A program made the translations under genes and the position numbers. A DNA stretch of 64,000 bases from Dysidea avara (taxonomy: Eukaryota > Porifera > Demospongiae > Dictyoceratida > Dysideidae), in assembly GCF_963678975.1 (NCBI RefSeq), contig NC_089274.1:27839053-27903052 (forward strand), given 5' to 3'. The notes below the pieces were generated by a model. The model was not told the origin of the DNA. It worked only from the letters and a program-made list of their open reading frames with translations, and searched no databases. Of this stretch, positions 1 through 10,839 are shown in pieces (position 1 is the stretch's first letter; every line of letters starts with the position of its first letter).

Positions 1-326
1 TATGTGTGTTAATCCTCAAACTGAGGCTGCACATTTCTTGGAAAATAAATAAATAACCCTACTTCAGTGTTCCTGAAGCGATTCCACGCATGCATACAAA
101 TTCGCGCAAGCGATAAGTGACAATTTTAGCAGGAAATTTGATTTGACAAAACTCCTGTAGCTAACTATGATTAATGTCTTGTCAACCTTTACGTAGCTCA
201 GCATACAACAATGATCTTCGTTGGAGAGTAGTGTGGCAAAGAGAAGCCTTAGGCTTAAGCTGTTGCGAGATAGCACAGAACCGCTTAAACATAGATGTAT
301 CATAGATAGTATATACTACGTACCCT

Positions 327-883
327 ATGGATGTATCAACAGCCTACAGGACCATTCGCCTGTTCAGAGTCACCAGTGACGTAAGCAAACAACTACATCA
401 CTCACATTCTAATAAGCTATCTAACCCTGCCCAGCTGCTTATTCTTAGCCTAATAGTTGACACACCCGGAATGTATCTTCAAGAAATTCAAAAAGAGCTG
501 AAAGATTTATCGGGTGTAGAAGTAGAAAAATCAACTATTTGGAAATTCTTATGCAAGAACAGTATATCTAGACAAAAAATGAGGATCACCGCATTACAAC
601 GACATGAATTATTATGACAAAAATTCATCAGTAATGTATCTGTATACAGCTTAGATATGTTTGTTTTTCTTCATGAGACTGGTGCAGATCGCTGCAACAC
701 CAGCAGAAAGCATGGCTACAGCATAAGAGGAAAGCGCTCTGTAAACCAGCAGTTGCTGGTAAGGGGACAATAAGTTTCTGCCCTGGCTCTGATCTCCACC
801 AGTGGTTTACAGGATGTGAAGGTAATCAAGGAAACTGCAGATGATGATTCTTTCTATGATTTTCTTCAATGTCATGTGCTTCT
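327..883 (+). pseudogene. Transposase, N-terminal part (IS630/DDE_3 type), broken
   Basis: An open frame of 96 codons from 327 has the helix-turn-helix pattern of IS630-type transposases (PAQLLILSLIVDTPGMYLQE, then VEKSTIWKFL). After a stop at 615 the similarity continues in shifted frames. Near 672-780 one can read HETGADRCNTSRKHGYSIRG, the usual strand with G(Y/W)S.RGK that follows the first catalytic acid in this family; here the expected D/E position reads HETG. Near 850-880 the frame reads FYDFLQCHVL. The gene then stops at the insertion of the nested element at 884 and resumes at 2085. It is non-functional because of stops, frameshifts and the insertion. Confidence 0.8.
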
Positions 884-2084
884 GGGTTGCTGTATTTGGT
901 GGATCACGGATCGTTACGGATCGATGGATAACGTGATGATCATATCCCGCTACTCACTGCAGATATTTATAGTCTAAGTATTGTGTCAGTGTTGTAATAT
1001 ACTTGATTTATAATTATTTTAATAATAATGATGATGACAAAAACACTGCACACTTTAAGTACATGCACTGCTAAAATATCCATGCACTGTTCCAGATGTA
1101 CAGATTTAGCTATGTGATCACTGTGATAATTGAAGGTAAAGCCTCCAGGTACTGACATTACATTATTACAAGGCTTTGTAGATTAAGACAAGTCTACTAC
1201 TTTTGATTAAAGTGAGAGTCAGTGAAGTGTTAAAACCCATGCCACTCCTACGATAGGTGTTCAATCGGTAGCTAACAGAGACCTTTTTGATATTTCAGAG
1301 TTGCAGTGGCATGGACTGGCCTTAATACTTCACTGACTCTCACTTTGATCAAAGATAAATAGTAGCTAGCTAGACTTAATTTTCTTAATCTACAAAGCCT
1401 AGTCAGTGCCTCAAAGCTTTACCTTCAATTATCACAGTGATCACGTAGCTACAAAATGGCTGTAGCTAAATCCATAAATCTGGAACGGTGCCTGGGCATT
1501 TTAGTGATAAAATGAGTATACCTAAAGTGTGCAGTGTTTTGTCATTGTTATTAAAACATTATCAAGCATATTACGACACTGACACAATGCTTATAAACTA
1601 GTGATGTACGATATTAGGATTTTGGTTTCGGTACAATATCGATATGATATTTGGTAAAATATTGAAATTTCGATGCATTTTTGGTATTTTTTTCTTTTGA
1701 TTAATTGTGTGGGACAAATGTTTATAATTAGCAGCTATGCTTTATAAAATTTGGGATGAAGGTAATAACAAGCCTTAAACTGTACAGAACTGAGCTTCAT
1801 TTCTACCATGATCACACACCGAAAGTTGTGAAGTACCAAAATATTACTCAATATATTGAAAATTGTAGTAAAATATTCACTATACAATAAATATTGATAT
1901 CAGTTATAAAAATATTGAGATTCATTATGATATCGGTATTGAAAAAATATTGTAATGTCGATAATTTTTCGGTATATTGCACATCACTATTATAAACATC
2001 TCCAATGAGAAGTGGGATTATGTTCATCACATGATCCATCAACCCATAATCCATCAATCCGTGATCCGCCAAATACAGCAACCC
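884..2084. mobile_element. Palindromic (foldback-like) element inserted in the transposase
   Basis: The left end GGGTTGCTGTATTTGG(T)GGATCACGGAT at 884 is matched in reverse complement at 2084. The arms continue far inward: about 965-1250 pairs with about 1310-1600, around a short unpaired centre near 1255-1305. Flanking 9-mers TGTGCTTCT (875-883) and TGTGCTTCC (2085-2093) are a near-perfect target duplication and restore the transposase reading when collapsed. There is no coding capacity. An 8-9 bp duplication fits hAT, P or Mutator-like mobilisation; I cannot choose between them. Confidence 0.8.
1599..1989. mobile_element. hAT-like MITE nested in the palindromic element
   Basis: A 391-bp AT-rich element with inverted ends TAGTGATGTACGATAT and TAGTGATGTGCAATAT, flanked by perfect 8-bp repeats TTATAAAC (1591-1598 and 1990-1997). 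The 8-bp duplication and TAGTGATG ends suit a hAT-type non-autonomous element. It interrupts the right arm of the surrounding palindrome, so it is the youngest of the three layers. Confidence 0.85.
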
Positions 2085-2407
2085 TGTGCTTCCCCACCTG
2101 ACGCCATTTAATGGCCAGAATCCTCATAGTATTGTCATCGTGGACAACTGTGCTATTCATCATGTGGATGAAATAGCAACTATGCTTCAGGATGTTGGTT
2201 GTTTGGTGCATTATTTGCCTCCTTACTCTCCGGACTCGGGACTTTAATCCAATTGAGTCTGCATTTTCCAAAGTGAAATTGGAACTGCAACAATCTGAAT
2301 TGGAGAGAGGCAACACTACAGACACTAACATATTGCTGTTACAAGCATTCACAACAATAACACCAGAAAGTTGTAAAAAGTGGATAAACGAAACAGGCAT
2401 ATACTAG
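2085..2407 (+). pseudogene. Transposase, C-terminal catalytic part (DD34E type), broken
   Basis: This resumes the transposase after the inserted element. The text reads PFNGQNPHS, then VIVDNCAIHHVDEIATML with the second catalytic Asp, then HYLPPYSPD and, after a frameshift, DFNPIESAFSKVK with the final Glu. If the roughly 7-base duplication near 2237-2243 (CGGACTCGGGAC) is ignored, 34 residues separate the second Asp from the Glu, as in IS630/Tc1-like enzymes. The C-terminal frame ends at a stop after 2404. The frame change at the duplicated bases and the upstream insertion make it a pseudogene. Family assignment rests on the two motifs and their spacing. Confidence 0.82.
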
Positions 2408-2589
2408 TAAACATACACCATAACACTGGCACACCTTAATCACACAAGCATGTATGTTCTTTTTGGTTATTATATTAGCAAGGAAGTTTGCGAAGTGATG
2501 ACAGAATGTTTTCTTTTTGTTCAGAAAACTCTTTATTTGTAAGAATACCATCTTCAAACAAGTACTGCAGTTGTTCAAAATGTTTCATA

Positions 2590-3349
2590 TGCCATCATTC
2601 TAGACTATAACCTCAATCTGGGAACATCATACTTATTTCCATGTTTTTCTTTTAGCATTTTAAATACTTCATCAACCTCTTCTTTTTCTCTTGGCAGTAA
2701 CCTGTAGCACCTTCTGTTTCTCACTTCCTCTTTGGTTGTGTTTCTCTCCTGTCACACCAAAGGGTGATATCTCCTTTACAACTATCATACATCATATCCA
2801 AATCGTCCATTGATACAAGCCAAATCTTGGATTATTGCTTCCCCCCGTAATTCCCAACAGTGAAATCTATCTTTTCTGATACTTGATCCCCAAGTTCATC
2901 AATCAGTGTCGTACGAATTGTAGTCACTGAATGAAACTTTGAACAAAACCCATGTAGATGACGGCAAATCACTTCACTTTTCCTTTAAGGGTTGATTATC
3001 TTCACCTTATAGGAATATTGCAGTAGTGGCTATCAATTAATACCGTGTCACACAATTACAATAAAACCAGTGGGCTAATTCTTACCTGAGTGTCAGCACT
3101 GCCGAGTCGTGCCGACTGACTGTGTCTTGAGCATCCTCGCTGTGACACCAGCAGAAGCAGGGAAGTGGGCAGTGGAACATTACAATGAGAAGGTAAACTT
3201 GAAGAGCCAAGTCCTGTAACTGATGTGACAGGGACAGCACTTGGATGGGAGAACAGTTGCTGAACTGCTGTGATGGCAGCCCTTTCATTACTCGCTCCGG
3301 CTCGGCTAACATCAGACGCCATAATTGCCTGTACTGTATGACCATGCAT
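2590..3349 (-). pseudogene. Second gene of the IS630-like transposon, two exons, broken
   Basis: On the minus strand an ATG at 3349 opens an 88-codon exon rich in Ala, Ser and Val that ends at a good splice donor (CAG before GTAAGA, exon edge 3086). After an intron the second exon (about 2955-2590) reads FHSVTTIRTTLIDELGDQV, then WLVSMDDLDMMYDS, LWCDRRETQ and finally EVDEVFKMLKEKHGNKYDVP. Stops interrupt it (for instance a Trp codon turned into TAG near 2610). Motifs of the type EKHG.KY.(V/I)P..RLW.RM are, from memory, found in uncharacterised proteins of cnidarian and sponge genomes; I do not know their role. Position inside the same inverted ends suggests an accessory protein of the transposon. 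Confidence 0.55.
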
Positions 3350-3717
3350 TAACAGTGTGACTTATACCCATGCATGGAATCGCTTTAGGAATACTGTTGC
3401 AAGAACAAAGAAAACTGGTGTAGTTACTGCAGTTAAGTTCTTGCAATGCAAAGCATCATGTGCTGTACAAGCATGTGTGTGCGCAGTTCTTCTACAGCAA
3501 ATTTTTAGTGACGGCTACTGACACACAGGATTTTAAACATGCTTACGCATAGCTACAACAGACTTCAGAATCTTGGAAAAGTTTTGTGCGGGTGAATTAA
3601 CCCTCAGCTGCCTGTATTAAACTAGCCAAGTGTCTGCAGTGCCCACATTCATGAGAGCTAAAAACAAGTATTCATACACAAATTGTTGTTAAAGTGCATT
3701 GTCCCTAGCTTAACCTA

Positions 3718-4045
3718 TCCACACAAAAACAGCCAAGCTGTGAAAAAATTGTGCGGCCTTAAAAAGCCTGGGTAAAAAAAGTTGTGAAATTAAAGGTGGC
3801 GGCCAAGAAATGGCTGCAATGATGTTAATTCTAATAAAAATTTTAACAATACACACAGCCATTATCAAAAATTTTTAGCATTAACACCATTACATGATTT
3901 CACAACTTTTTTCACCCAGGCTTTTTAAGGCCACACCATTATTTCACAGCTTGGCTGTTTTCGTGTGGATTTCACTTCCTTTTGTACTTTATAAGGCCCC
4001 AAAACCAGCCTATGGCTGACTTTGAGGTTTGCACATTTCTTCTTT
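3718..4045. mobile_element. MITE, family A (ends AACAGCCAAGCTGT), copy 1
   Basis: The left arm begins ACACAAAAACAGCCAAGCTG and reads on through TGCGGCCTTAAAAAGCCTGG. The right arm (about 3880-3975) is its inverted copy, ending CAGCTTGGCTGTTTTCGTG. A trailing stretch with CCCCAAAACCAGCCTATGGC follows at about 4000. Other copies of the family lie at 6348, 35146 and 62765, with a fragment at 55485. No open frame is present. Confidence 0.8.
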
Positions 4046-4130
4046 TTATGTAGATACAATGATGATTATTGAAGACAGGCTTATAAATGTATTCATTGCA
4101 TGATTTAATTCAATATTTGATAATATTATT

Positions 4131-4190
4131 GTAATACTCTAATAGAGTGCACATTTTTTTTAAGGACTTCTAATAGAACATACATAGAAT
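4131..4190. repeat. Palindromic motif pair (CTCTAATAGAG type)
   Basis: ACTCTAATAGAGTGCAC occurs at about 4136 and a weaker TTCTAATAGAACAT near 4168. These are two of the 30-odd dispersed copies of this short palindrome in the window; the full list is given under findings. Confidence 0.6.
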
Positions 4191-4304
4191 GTTCTAGAAC
4201 AATCTAGTACTTCTATTGGTAGATCTATGAAATTACAAACATTTGATTATAAGATTTCAACTAGAAAGTTCATTTATAAAGCAGAAATTAAGTGAGATGA
4301 TCAG

Positions 4305-4417
4305 CCAAGGTAGCAGTGGTTCAGTGGTTAAGGATGCAGGTGTTAGGTATGGAGGCCCCTGGTTCAAACTCTGGTAAGTTTTTCTCGACATTTTTTGCAC
4401 ACCTTTTTACTCTGGGT
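4305..4417 (+). repeat. tRNA-derived SINE head
   Basis: The segment holds GCAGTGGTTCAGTGGTTAAG, an A-box-like sequence (T-G-G-N-N-C-A-G-T-G-G form), and about 50 bases on GGTTCAAACTCTGG, a B-box (GGTTCRANNCC form). The spacing is that of an internal RNA polymerase III promoter in a tRNA-like SINE. It is followed at once by the dispersed motif and the long repeat at 4418. Confidence 0.65.
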
Positions 4418-5085
4418 GACTGTTCTATTAGAATATCTCGATCCCATGATTTTACACTTGCTTGGTTTTTGCTTTATAACTTTGTCGCTGTGACCCTGTC
4501 GCTGTGACCCTATTGCTATTCAAACTATCAAAAGGCACTGCAACGATGATCAGCCTATCTACGCACCAATTTTCAAGTTATTTCTATACTCAGTTTACCT
4601 TGTAGCTGTGACAGAAGTGTGATCTTTTTCTACGTGAATAAACGATCATAACCTCTTGAATATTGCTCAGATTCACAACAAACTTGGTACGTGAATCCAC
4701 CATTACACGCTCTTCATTTGTGCCAAAGATATCGAGGAAATCGAGTTACACATTTGCATTTTATAGCAATTTTTGCAAAGTGTGTGAAAAGAAACCGAAG
4801 CCCCCATCGCCCCATACGGCATAAGAAATAAACAAAGAAATTAAAACGAAATTTTGAACACCCATATCTCACAAATGGCTGTTGCGAATTTAATCAAATT
4901 TGCTGTGTGGCGTACCCTACCTAGGGGACAGCTATAATGCAAAAATGGTGTGCTTTGGAGAAGGGGCCATGAAGCTATACACGCATGAAAAGGCTGTTTT
5001 ATTTCTTCCTGTTAATATATATTCAGGGTGTGGTTGCTGACTTTCTTGGCCGCACGACACACTATCATGTGTCTTGATATACTGC
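4418..5085 (+). repeat. Long dispersed repeat B, copy 1, with terminal hairpin
   Basis: It begins with GACTGTTCTATTAGAATATC and ends with GGCCGCACGACACACTATCA, whose CACAC/GTGTG bases form a small hairpin followed by CTTGATA. A homologous copy runs 38277-39115 with the same beginning, the same AATAAACGATCATAAC-type middle and the same hairpin end. No intact open frame was seen. The hairpin near the 3' end recalls Helitron ends, but no CTRR terminus or host dinucleotide was established. Confidence 0.6.
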
Positions 5086-6347
5086 TGTTATCTGAAGCTT
5101 ATTCACTACGGCATGACTGAGCTACAATCATTTTACCCATCTGCTATCCTCCACGACAGTTCCAAATCACGTGATGAAAATAACTCGACGTCTGGACTTT
5201 TTATGAATTGTCTTTTAACTCCTCAACAGGTAGTATTTCTTTTATGCTTTACACAATGCACTGCAGAGAATCTGTTAAGACTCATAACTGCACTTTTTGC
5301 AATCAGTGCCTCCAGTGCCAAATTTAGTGCTCATACATTATAATGTCATTATATCAACTCAGAATAGTAGAATAATCATCTGTGAACTACTTTGATCCAA
5401 TGAAATGGTTGAATATCATCGGCAATAAACTTCCACCATCGGCATGCTATTTAAAATCCTCTCATGTGATTCAATTTAAACCCACAATCATATTACTTTG
5501 TGTATCATGTGATGCCAATTCAGGTCCTGATTGTGTAAGTGGAAGGCATTAGTGATTTCTGGCTGGAAATTGTTTTTATGTGGGTGATGAATACATTTAT
5601 GCGGGTGAGTGGGTGAAAAGCCTTAAATGCAAGTGTCACCCATGGAATGCGGGTTGAGTTGGAAGGTCTGATACAACTCAACAACCACAGAGCATTACAG
5701 GTGTAGCTAGTTATGTACATTTAAAGAACTGCACATACTGACACAATATTAGCGCATTACACTTTGCATTGCAAGAACTTAGAAAATTGCAGTACTGTCA
5801 AATAATCTAAACTTAGCAGCTACACTGAACCTTGCCTAATACTAAATCCCACAATAAAATGCTCCGTGCCTATTTTGTTGGGCACACTTTTTAATAATAT
5901 GAAAAACACTAAAACAATTTATATTCTGAGCTTGATTTCACTACTTTTCACAAGCCATCAGAGTCCTACCCATTGTGCTACTGCTGCTAGGTGCCAGCTC
6001 CCTGAATTTTTGACTATTTTAAATGTAACAAAATGATCTAGCCTACATATATTAAAAAAGATAAAGCTGAACCCAAACCCTAACCCTAACTTTGGATTAC
6101 TAGAATCATGAGAATTGGTTCCATAGATAGTAGAGGGCACAGTAGCACCCTGGAACCAATTTCCTTTAACTTTATAAAATATCGAATGTGTGCTAGCACG
6201 CTCCATGTTACTCAATAAAATGAGTCAAAGCATTTCATATCTTTGAACCAATTGGACATCAAAGCCATGAGCAAACTGAGATATTGTCCGGTGAATATAC
6301 AAGTTAAATCCCAAACGGTACCACACTAAAGTGGTATATATTATTGT
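5086..6347. other. Unassigned stretch
   Basis: I see no convincing gene here. There is a short telomere-like AACCCTAACCCTAAC tract at about 6074. The longest open frames (about 85-90 codons) have no recognisable motif and no consistent splice sites. Confidence 0.5.
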
Positions 6348-6690
6348 GGTACATATCCATGCAAAAACAGCCAAGCTGTATAAAATGGGTACGGCCTTCA
6401 ATAATCCAGGGTGAAAAAAGTTGTGAAATCAAAGATGGCAGCCATGAAATAGCTGCAATGATGTGGATGATAATAAATTTTAATAATGGATTTACACAGT
6501 AATAAAATTTACTATCATTAACATCATTGCGCCCATTTCATGGCCACTACCTTTCACATCTTCAGGTTTTTTAAGGCCACACCCTTTTATACAGCTTGGC
6601 TGTTTTTGCATGGATTCACTTCTTTTTTATTTAAATATATACTCAAAGCCAACCATAAACTTGCTTTGAGGTTTGCTTTTACACAAATCA
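6348..6690. mobile_element. MITE, family A, copy 2
   Basis: Inverted arms begin ATCCATGCAAAAACAGCCAA (about 6356) and end with its reverse complement near 6614, with the family's GGCCTT...CCAGGGTGAAAAAAG segment on the left and the matching segment on the right. It is more diverged in the centre than copies 1 and 3. No coding capacity. Confidence 0.75.
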
Positions 6691-9600
6691 TTGCACTTCC
6701 TATCTACAGATGCAATGGTTATAAGACAAACTAGTGCTCTACCAATACAGAAAAATACCCACCCCTTGGTTACCTCTCACCTGTTATTATTCAAAATAAG
6801 GTGTTCATTCAAGAACTGCGTAAATCCAAACTAACTTGGGACCAATATCTTGAAGGTGTACTGAAGCCAATTTATACTGATATAATTTTGTACTTGCTTG
6901 TTCATGGCTATATAAATTTGTAATATAGACATGTTTAATGAAGAAGTGTGGTCATAAAAATGCACCATGTGTGCAAATTACCAGCCATTTTTTGTAGGGC
7001 AAAAGAAATGCGATACCAACTGGAACTTATCAATCAAGCAAAGATAAAACAGGTAGTTTGAGGACTAAAACCATAATTTATAAGTTACCTTTCAGACATT
7101 CAGTAAGTTTTTAGGAAGTTTATTTAAGTTTAATATTTGAGTTTGTGTTTATAAACCAACTGTAGCTACAGAAACTAGTCACCCTGTTATTCTTTTTCTG
7201 CAAACCCCGAGTATTGATAAGGCCACACCAAGAAAATTCTTTGCTTCCCATTTCCTGCCTGCATGCAAATTCTCTTCTGCATGGATTTTCATTATGCTGT
7301 AAACTGAACATTTTATTCATTATTTATTATGTGAATGTGCAGCAGTTGTACGCAGACACTATTTCTAGCAATAACCTTATTCAGAGTCATAACCCATGGA
7401 GCTTTATACTGCATTTCATGCCCTTAGTTTAGCTCTAATAGCTGCTGTGTGGGTCATGGATTTAAAAATTAGTATCATAGCTATAATGAATAATGAACTG
7501 CCTGCCTACACGCAGTTTTGATATCAATGAAATGGGAAACAATAAATTTTCTTGGAGTGGCGTATAGTATGACTACAAGGTTTGTAGTGATTACTTGCTG
7601 CAGTATTAGGCCAGGCCAAGTTGATACACAGTTAGTAGTTTATTGTCACTGCCTGCATGAGATTTTAGGAATTGAGCAAAAAATTCACAATTCATTATTG
7701 CTCCTGAACGTGACAATCATTGTTCCAGTTCCCGAACATGTTTTCGTACATGGCAAACTATTGTAATGTCTTTGTCAGGGGCACAGAGAAGGTAGGCTGT
7801 AACCCCTGTCAAAGAGATTATGGAGGGGTTTAGCCCATCTTAAATTAAATTAGCTTCAGCAGTCATTGAACGATCGATAGCTATACTCTAATAGAACAGT
7901 AACCCTTATACAACAGTCAACAAATATTAATGTTGACTAGCTACTGCTGAAATCACATTCAGAATCAATTTTGGAGCGTTTATCATATTCCTGGAGGAAG
8001 AGAGCATTCCCCTAGACAGTCAACTGTATCATTTAGTATTGAGAAACTCTAATAGAGCAGTCATCCTAATGCAGAAAGTAAATAATTATTTTGATAATCT
8101 GCTAAAAGCACTCGCACATGTAAATTCAATCTCAGAGGGTGTAATTTTCAAAATTTCTTGGAGCACTGGAAGTATGCCCCCAGACTCCCTTGATTGACAT
8201 GCTTTGAGTTAAGCTTAAGGCATGTCATCCTCTGGATAAGTCTAGCTACCCTAAAGAAAGGTACCTCTTCCACCCCTGGTCTTTGTGTGTGCGACAAACA
8301 GAATGATGACAGTTGTATTTGTAGCACCTTCAATGAATTGTGAGAAATTGTTTACTTCAATAAAATCATGGTATTTTAAACTATTTTGACTTCGCTAAAG
8401 CTTTCATCTTTGGTATTGAATTCAGTCTACATAGGACAAGACAAGTCTACTACTAATTTGATTGTTACTATAGTATGGTTAACATAGTGTGTGTACTTTA
8501 TTTGGTTGGCATTTAAAATTTGTGCTAGTGGTGGTGCATGAGGTAGGTGAAAGCTCAAGTCAGGCTGCAACTGCTTTCAAAAATGCCTTTAAATGTTGTA
8601 CCATGTATAAACTTTTAAAATAAAATATGAAAAATGACCTCCCGCTCTCATGACTTCTTCAAAGATAAACTGTGAATCATCTTGGCCTGGCCTTACAGTG
8701 CTCAGAAGCACTTCAAAAATGTTTGCCCTACATTGATTTTCCCAATCTTTTTTCCCTACATGAATCCATTGCGTTATACAAAACTGATACATATTCATGT
8801 ATGTAGTGCCTGCAGCTGTATTCATTTGCAGCAGTGTTTTATAAGTAAATTCTTTCCAAGTTAAGTATACTATTTGTCTATTAAGATTTTGCAGTGACTG
8901 CTCTATTAGATTAGCTATCTTGATTTTTCATACAAAACGTGATAAGTTGCAGTTGCTCAACTTTTACAAAGAATACCTTTTATGCTAGAATACTTTTTAT
9001 GCTAGAATACAATTTACAGCCTATTGTCACAAGTTCTATTAGTAAAGCATGCACTTATTATGATGATTGCGATTAGCACAAGTAGGTCATAATAATAGTG
9101 TACTATACCCTGCAGATATGGCTATAATATTGGCTTTGTAGTAGTATTTGTATTAGGTGTACAGGTAAGGAAGCTCAAGGAGCCTGTAAAGCCTAATCTT
9201 TACAAAAATTATTGCCTATTAACAATACAACATAAAAACTGTACAGGTTATACAACAAGAGTTAACTAATTAGTAATCATACAAAAACGTAGACCAGCTA
9301 CAGTCAAGTAAATTTTTAAAGACATTCAACGAGGGTGCGTTAACTACCTGTTGAGGTAGGTTAGCTAGCTAAAATGACTCAGAATGCCGTTTTCTTAGAC
9401 TGCTCTAGCAAGGTACCAACTTTAAAAGGTGCAGGATAGCTGCACTCAGCCACCAGTGGTGTAAAAATTTCTTGATGAGGTAAGAAAAAGGCCATGTGGG
9501 CGGGGATGAGAAACTAATAATTAAGTTTATGTGGCCTTATAGCTATTAAATCCTTCACTTTTTACCTCACACTACATTACAACGATCAAGATGCTCTAAT

Positions 9601-10340
9601 AGAGCAGTCATGTAACTACTCTAATAGAGCAATCAAGGCTAAAGCTTAGTCATAACTTTTGTCCAACAGTTAGCTATAGTATTTACAGGTTACAGTTTAA
9701 AGCATTGAATTTATTGCTAACTAAAAGTAGCCTAAAATCCAATCTCAGAGCTTCTAAAAATCTCAAAAATTTTTGGAGAAATGTCCTCATATTTTTCAGC
9801 TATAGCTACCAACTTCAGTTTTAAAAATTCTAGATCCGCCACTAGTTCAGTTACTAGGCATCACCAAATATGTTTTTTGCAATGTGGGGATCATTTTTCT
9901 ACACAGCACATTTCAACCAGATGAGGGCAGACACATTTTAAGTGCTACGTAAAATTATTGCTTTAATTGCATATTTCCACTTGGTATTTCACGTGAGTCT
10001 CAATAGACCCAATACAAATCTAGTGAATGGTGGGGTTGAATGAGGTTTACTGGATAATTGAATTGGGTTTAGTGTAAGTTTTAAAATGGTACATTTGGTT
10101 TTTAGAAAACCTTTGGTTTAAGGCGACATTAACATTGTCACGTATATTGTGTGCAATTACCTCAGCCCTTCACATGCCATACGAAGCAGCAATAAACATT
10201 TTGTGGCATAAACTTAGTGTTCTTCAGCACATTATAAATGAACCATTTACTTTAGCAGCGCTTAAATCATGTTCGCCCTCCTCTGCATTTCAACCATATG
10301 ACAAAATGGCTCAGACTATCTCAGTTATACTCCTTAATAC
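6690..10340. other. Unassigned AT-rich stretch with scattered motif copies
   Basis: No gene is recognised. The stretch contains the palindromic motif at about 7886, 8046, 8895, 9592 and 9617. Two inverted segments share AGGCCAGGCCAAG followed by TGAT-CACAGTT (about 7608-7640 plus, 8672-8705 minus). In translation these give RPGQVDTQ and RPGQDDSQF, so they may be relics of one protein-coding repeat. Confidence 0.45.
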
Positions 10341-10345
10341 TTATT

Positions 10346-10581
10346 TGTGACTGGATTTGCAAAAAGGGGTCTTCCATACACATCCAATTCTATGAACTTG
10401 GTAGACCATAACTTAGTGTTCAGCTAACACATAAACCTGACATTTTCTCCATCCATTAAGCTATGTTGGTGCTCACTACTGACCAAATTTAAGTCAATAG
10501 CCTTTTCCTATCTGAAGTTATTAATCATCAAAGTTGGTAAATTGGATGTGTGGAAGACCCCTTTTTGCAAATCCGGTCACA
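10346..10581. mobile_element. MITE, family C (TGTGAC ends), copy 1
   Basis: Inverted arms: TTGTGACTGGATTTGCAAAA at the left and its near-perfect reverse complement at the right, both next to an ACATCCAATT-type segment. Other members with TGTGAC ends lie at 24354, 28852 and 30169. No open frame of note. Confidence 0.75.
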
Positions 10582-10839
10582 TTTTAGCACCTCAGGCTAC
10601 TTTAGACATCCACAAAGTGGTTATTTTTAGCAATAGTATTATTATCAATTTTTTCAGAGTTGTACAAAAGAACATTCCTGCTAATGTACTCCCCACACAT
10701 AAGCATACGTACAGTAACATTAAATGAGCACGGAATTACAAAAGTAAAATAACTTAACAGACAAAAACAATAAAACAAAACGTGTTTTGTTTGGTTAGAA
10801 ATGGTATGTGGTGAATGTAAGTTTGTCTTCCTTCACCTA

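Larger units (their letters stand above)
65..3396. mobile_element. IS630/Tc1-like DNA transposon with inverted ends
   Basis: Inverted ends are visible: CAGTGTTCCTGAAGCGATTC at 65 on the plus strand and CAGTATTCCTAAAGCGATTC reading inward from 3396 on the minus strand, followed by a matching CATGCATG-type stretch. Between them lie a broken DDE transposase on the plus strand (327 to 2407) and a second broken gene on the minus strand (about 2590-3349). A TA precedes the left end (60-61), but I see no clean TA on the right, so the target duplication is unconfirmed. The transposase is interrupted by a nested element at 884-2084, so this copy cannot move by itself. Confidence 0.8.

Noticed and set aside
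4418..5085. Helitron end
   Set aside because: There is a hairpin close to the repeat end, but no CTRR terminus, no TC start and no Rep/helicase reading were found, so I describe it only as a repeat.
6073..6090. Telomere-like CCCTAA repeats
   Set aside because: Only about two units, with no surrounding telomeric or subtelomeric structure.
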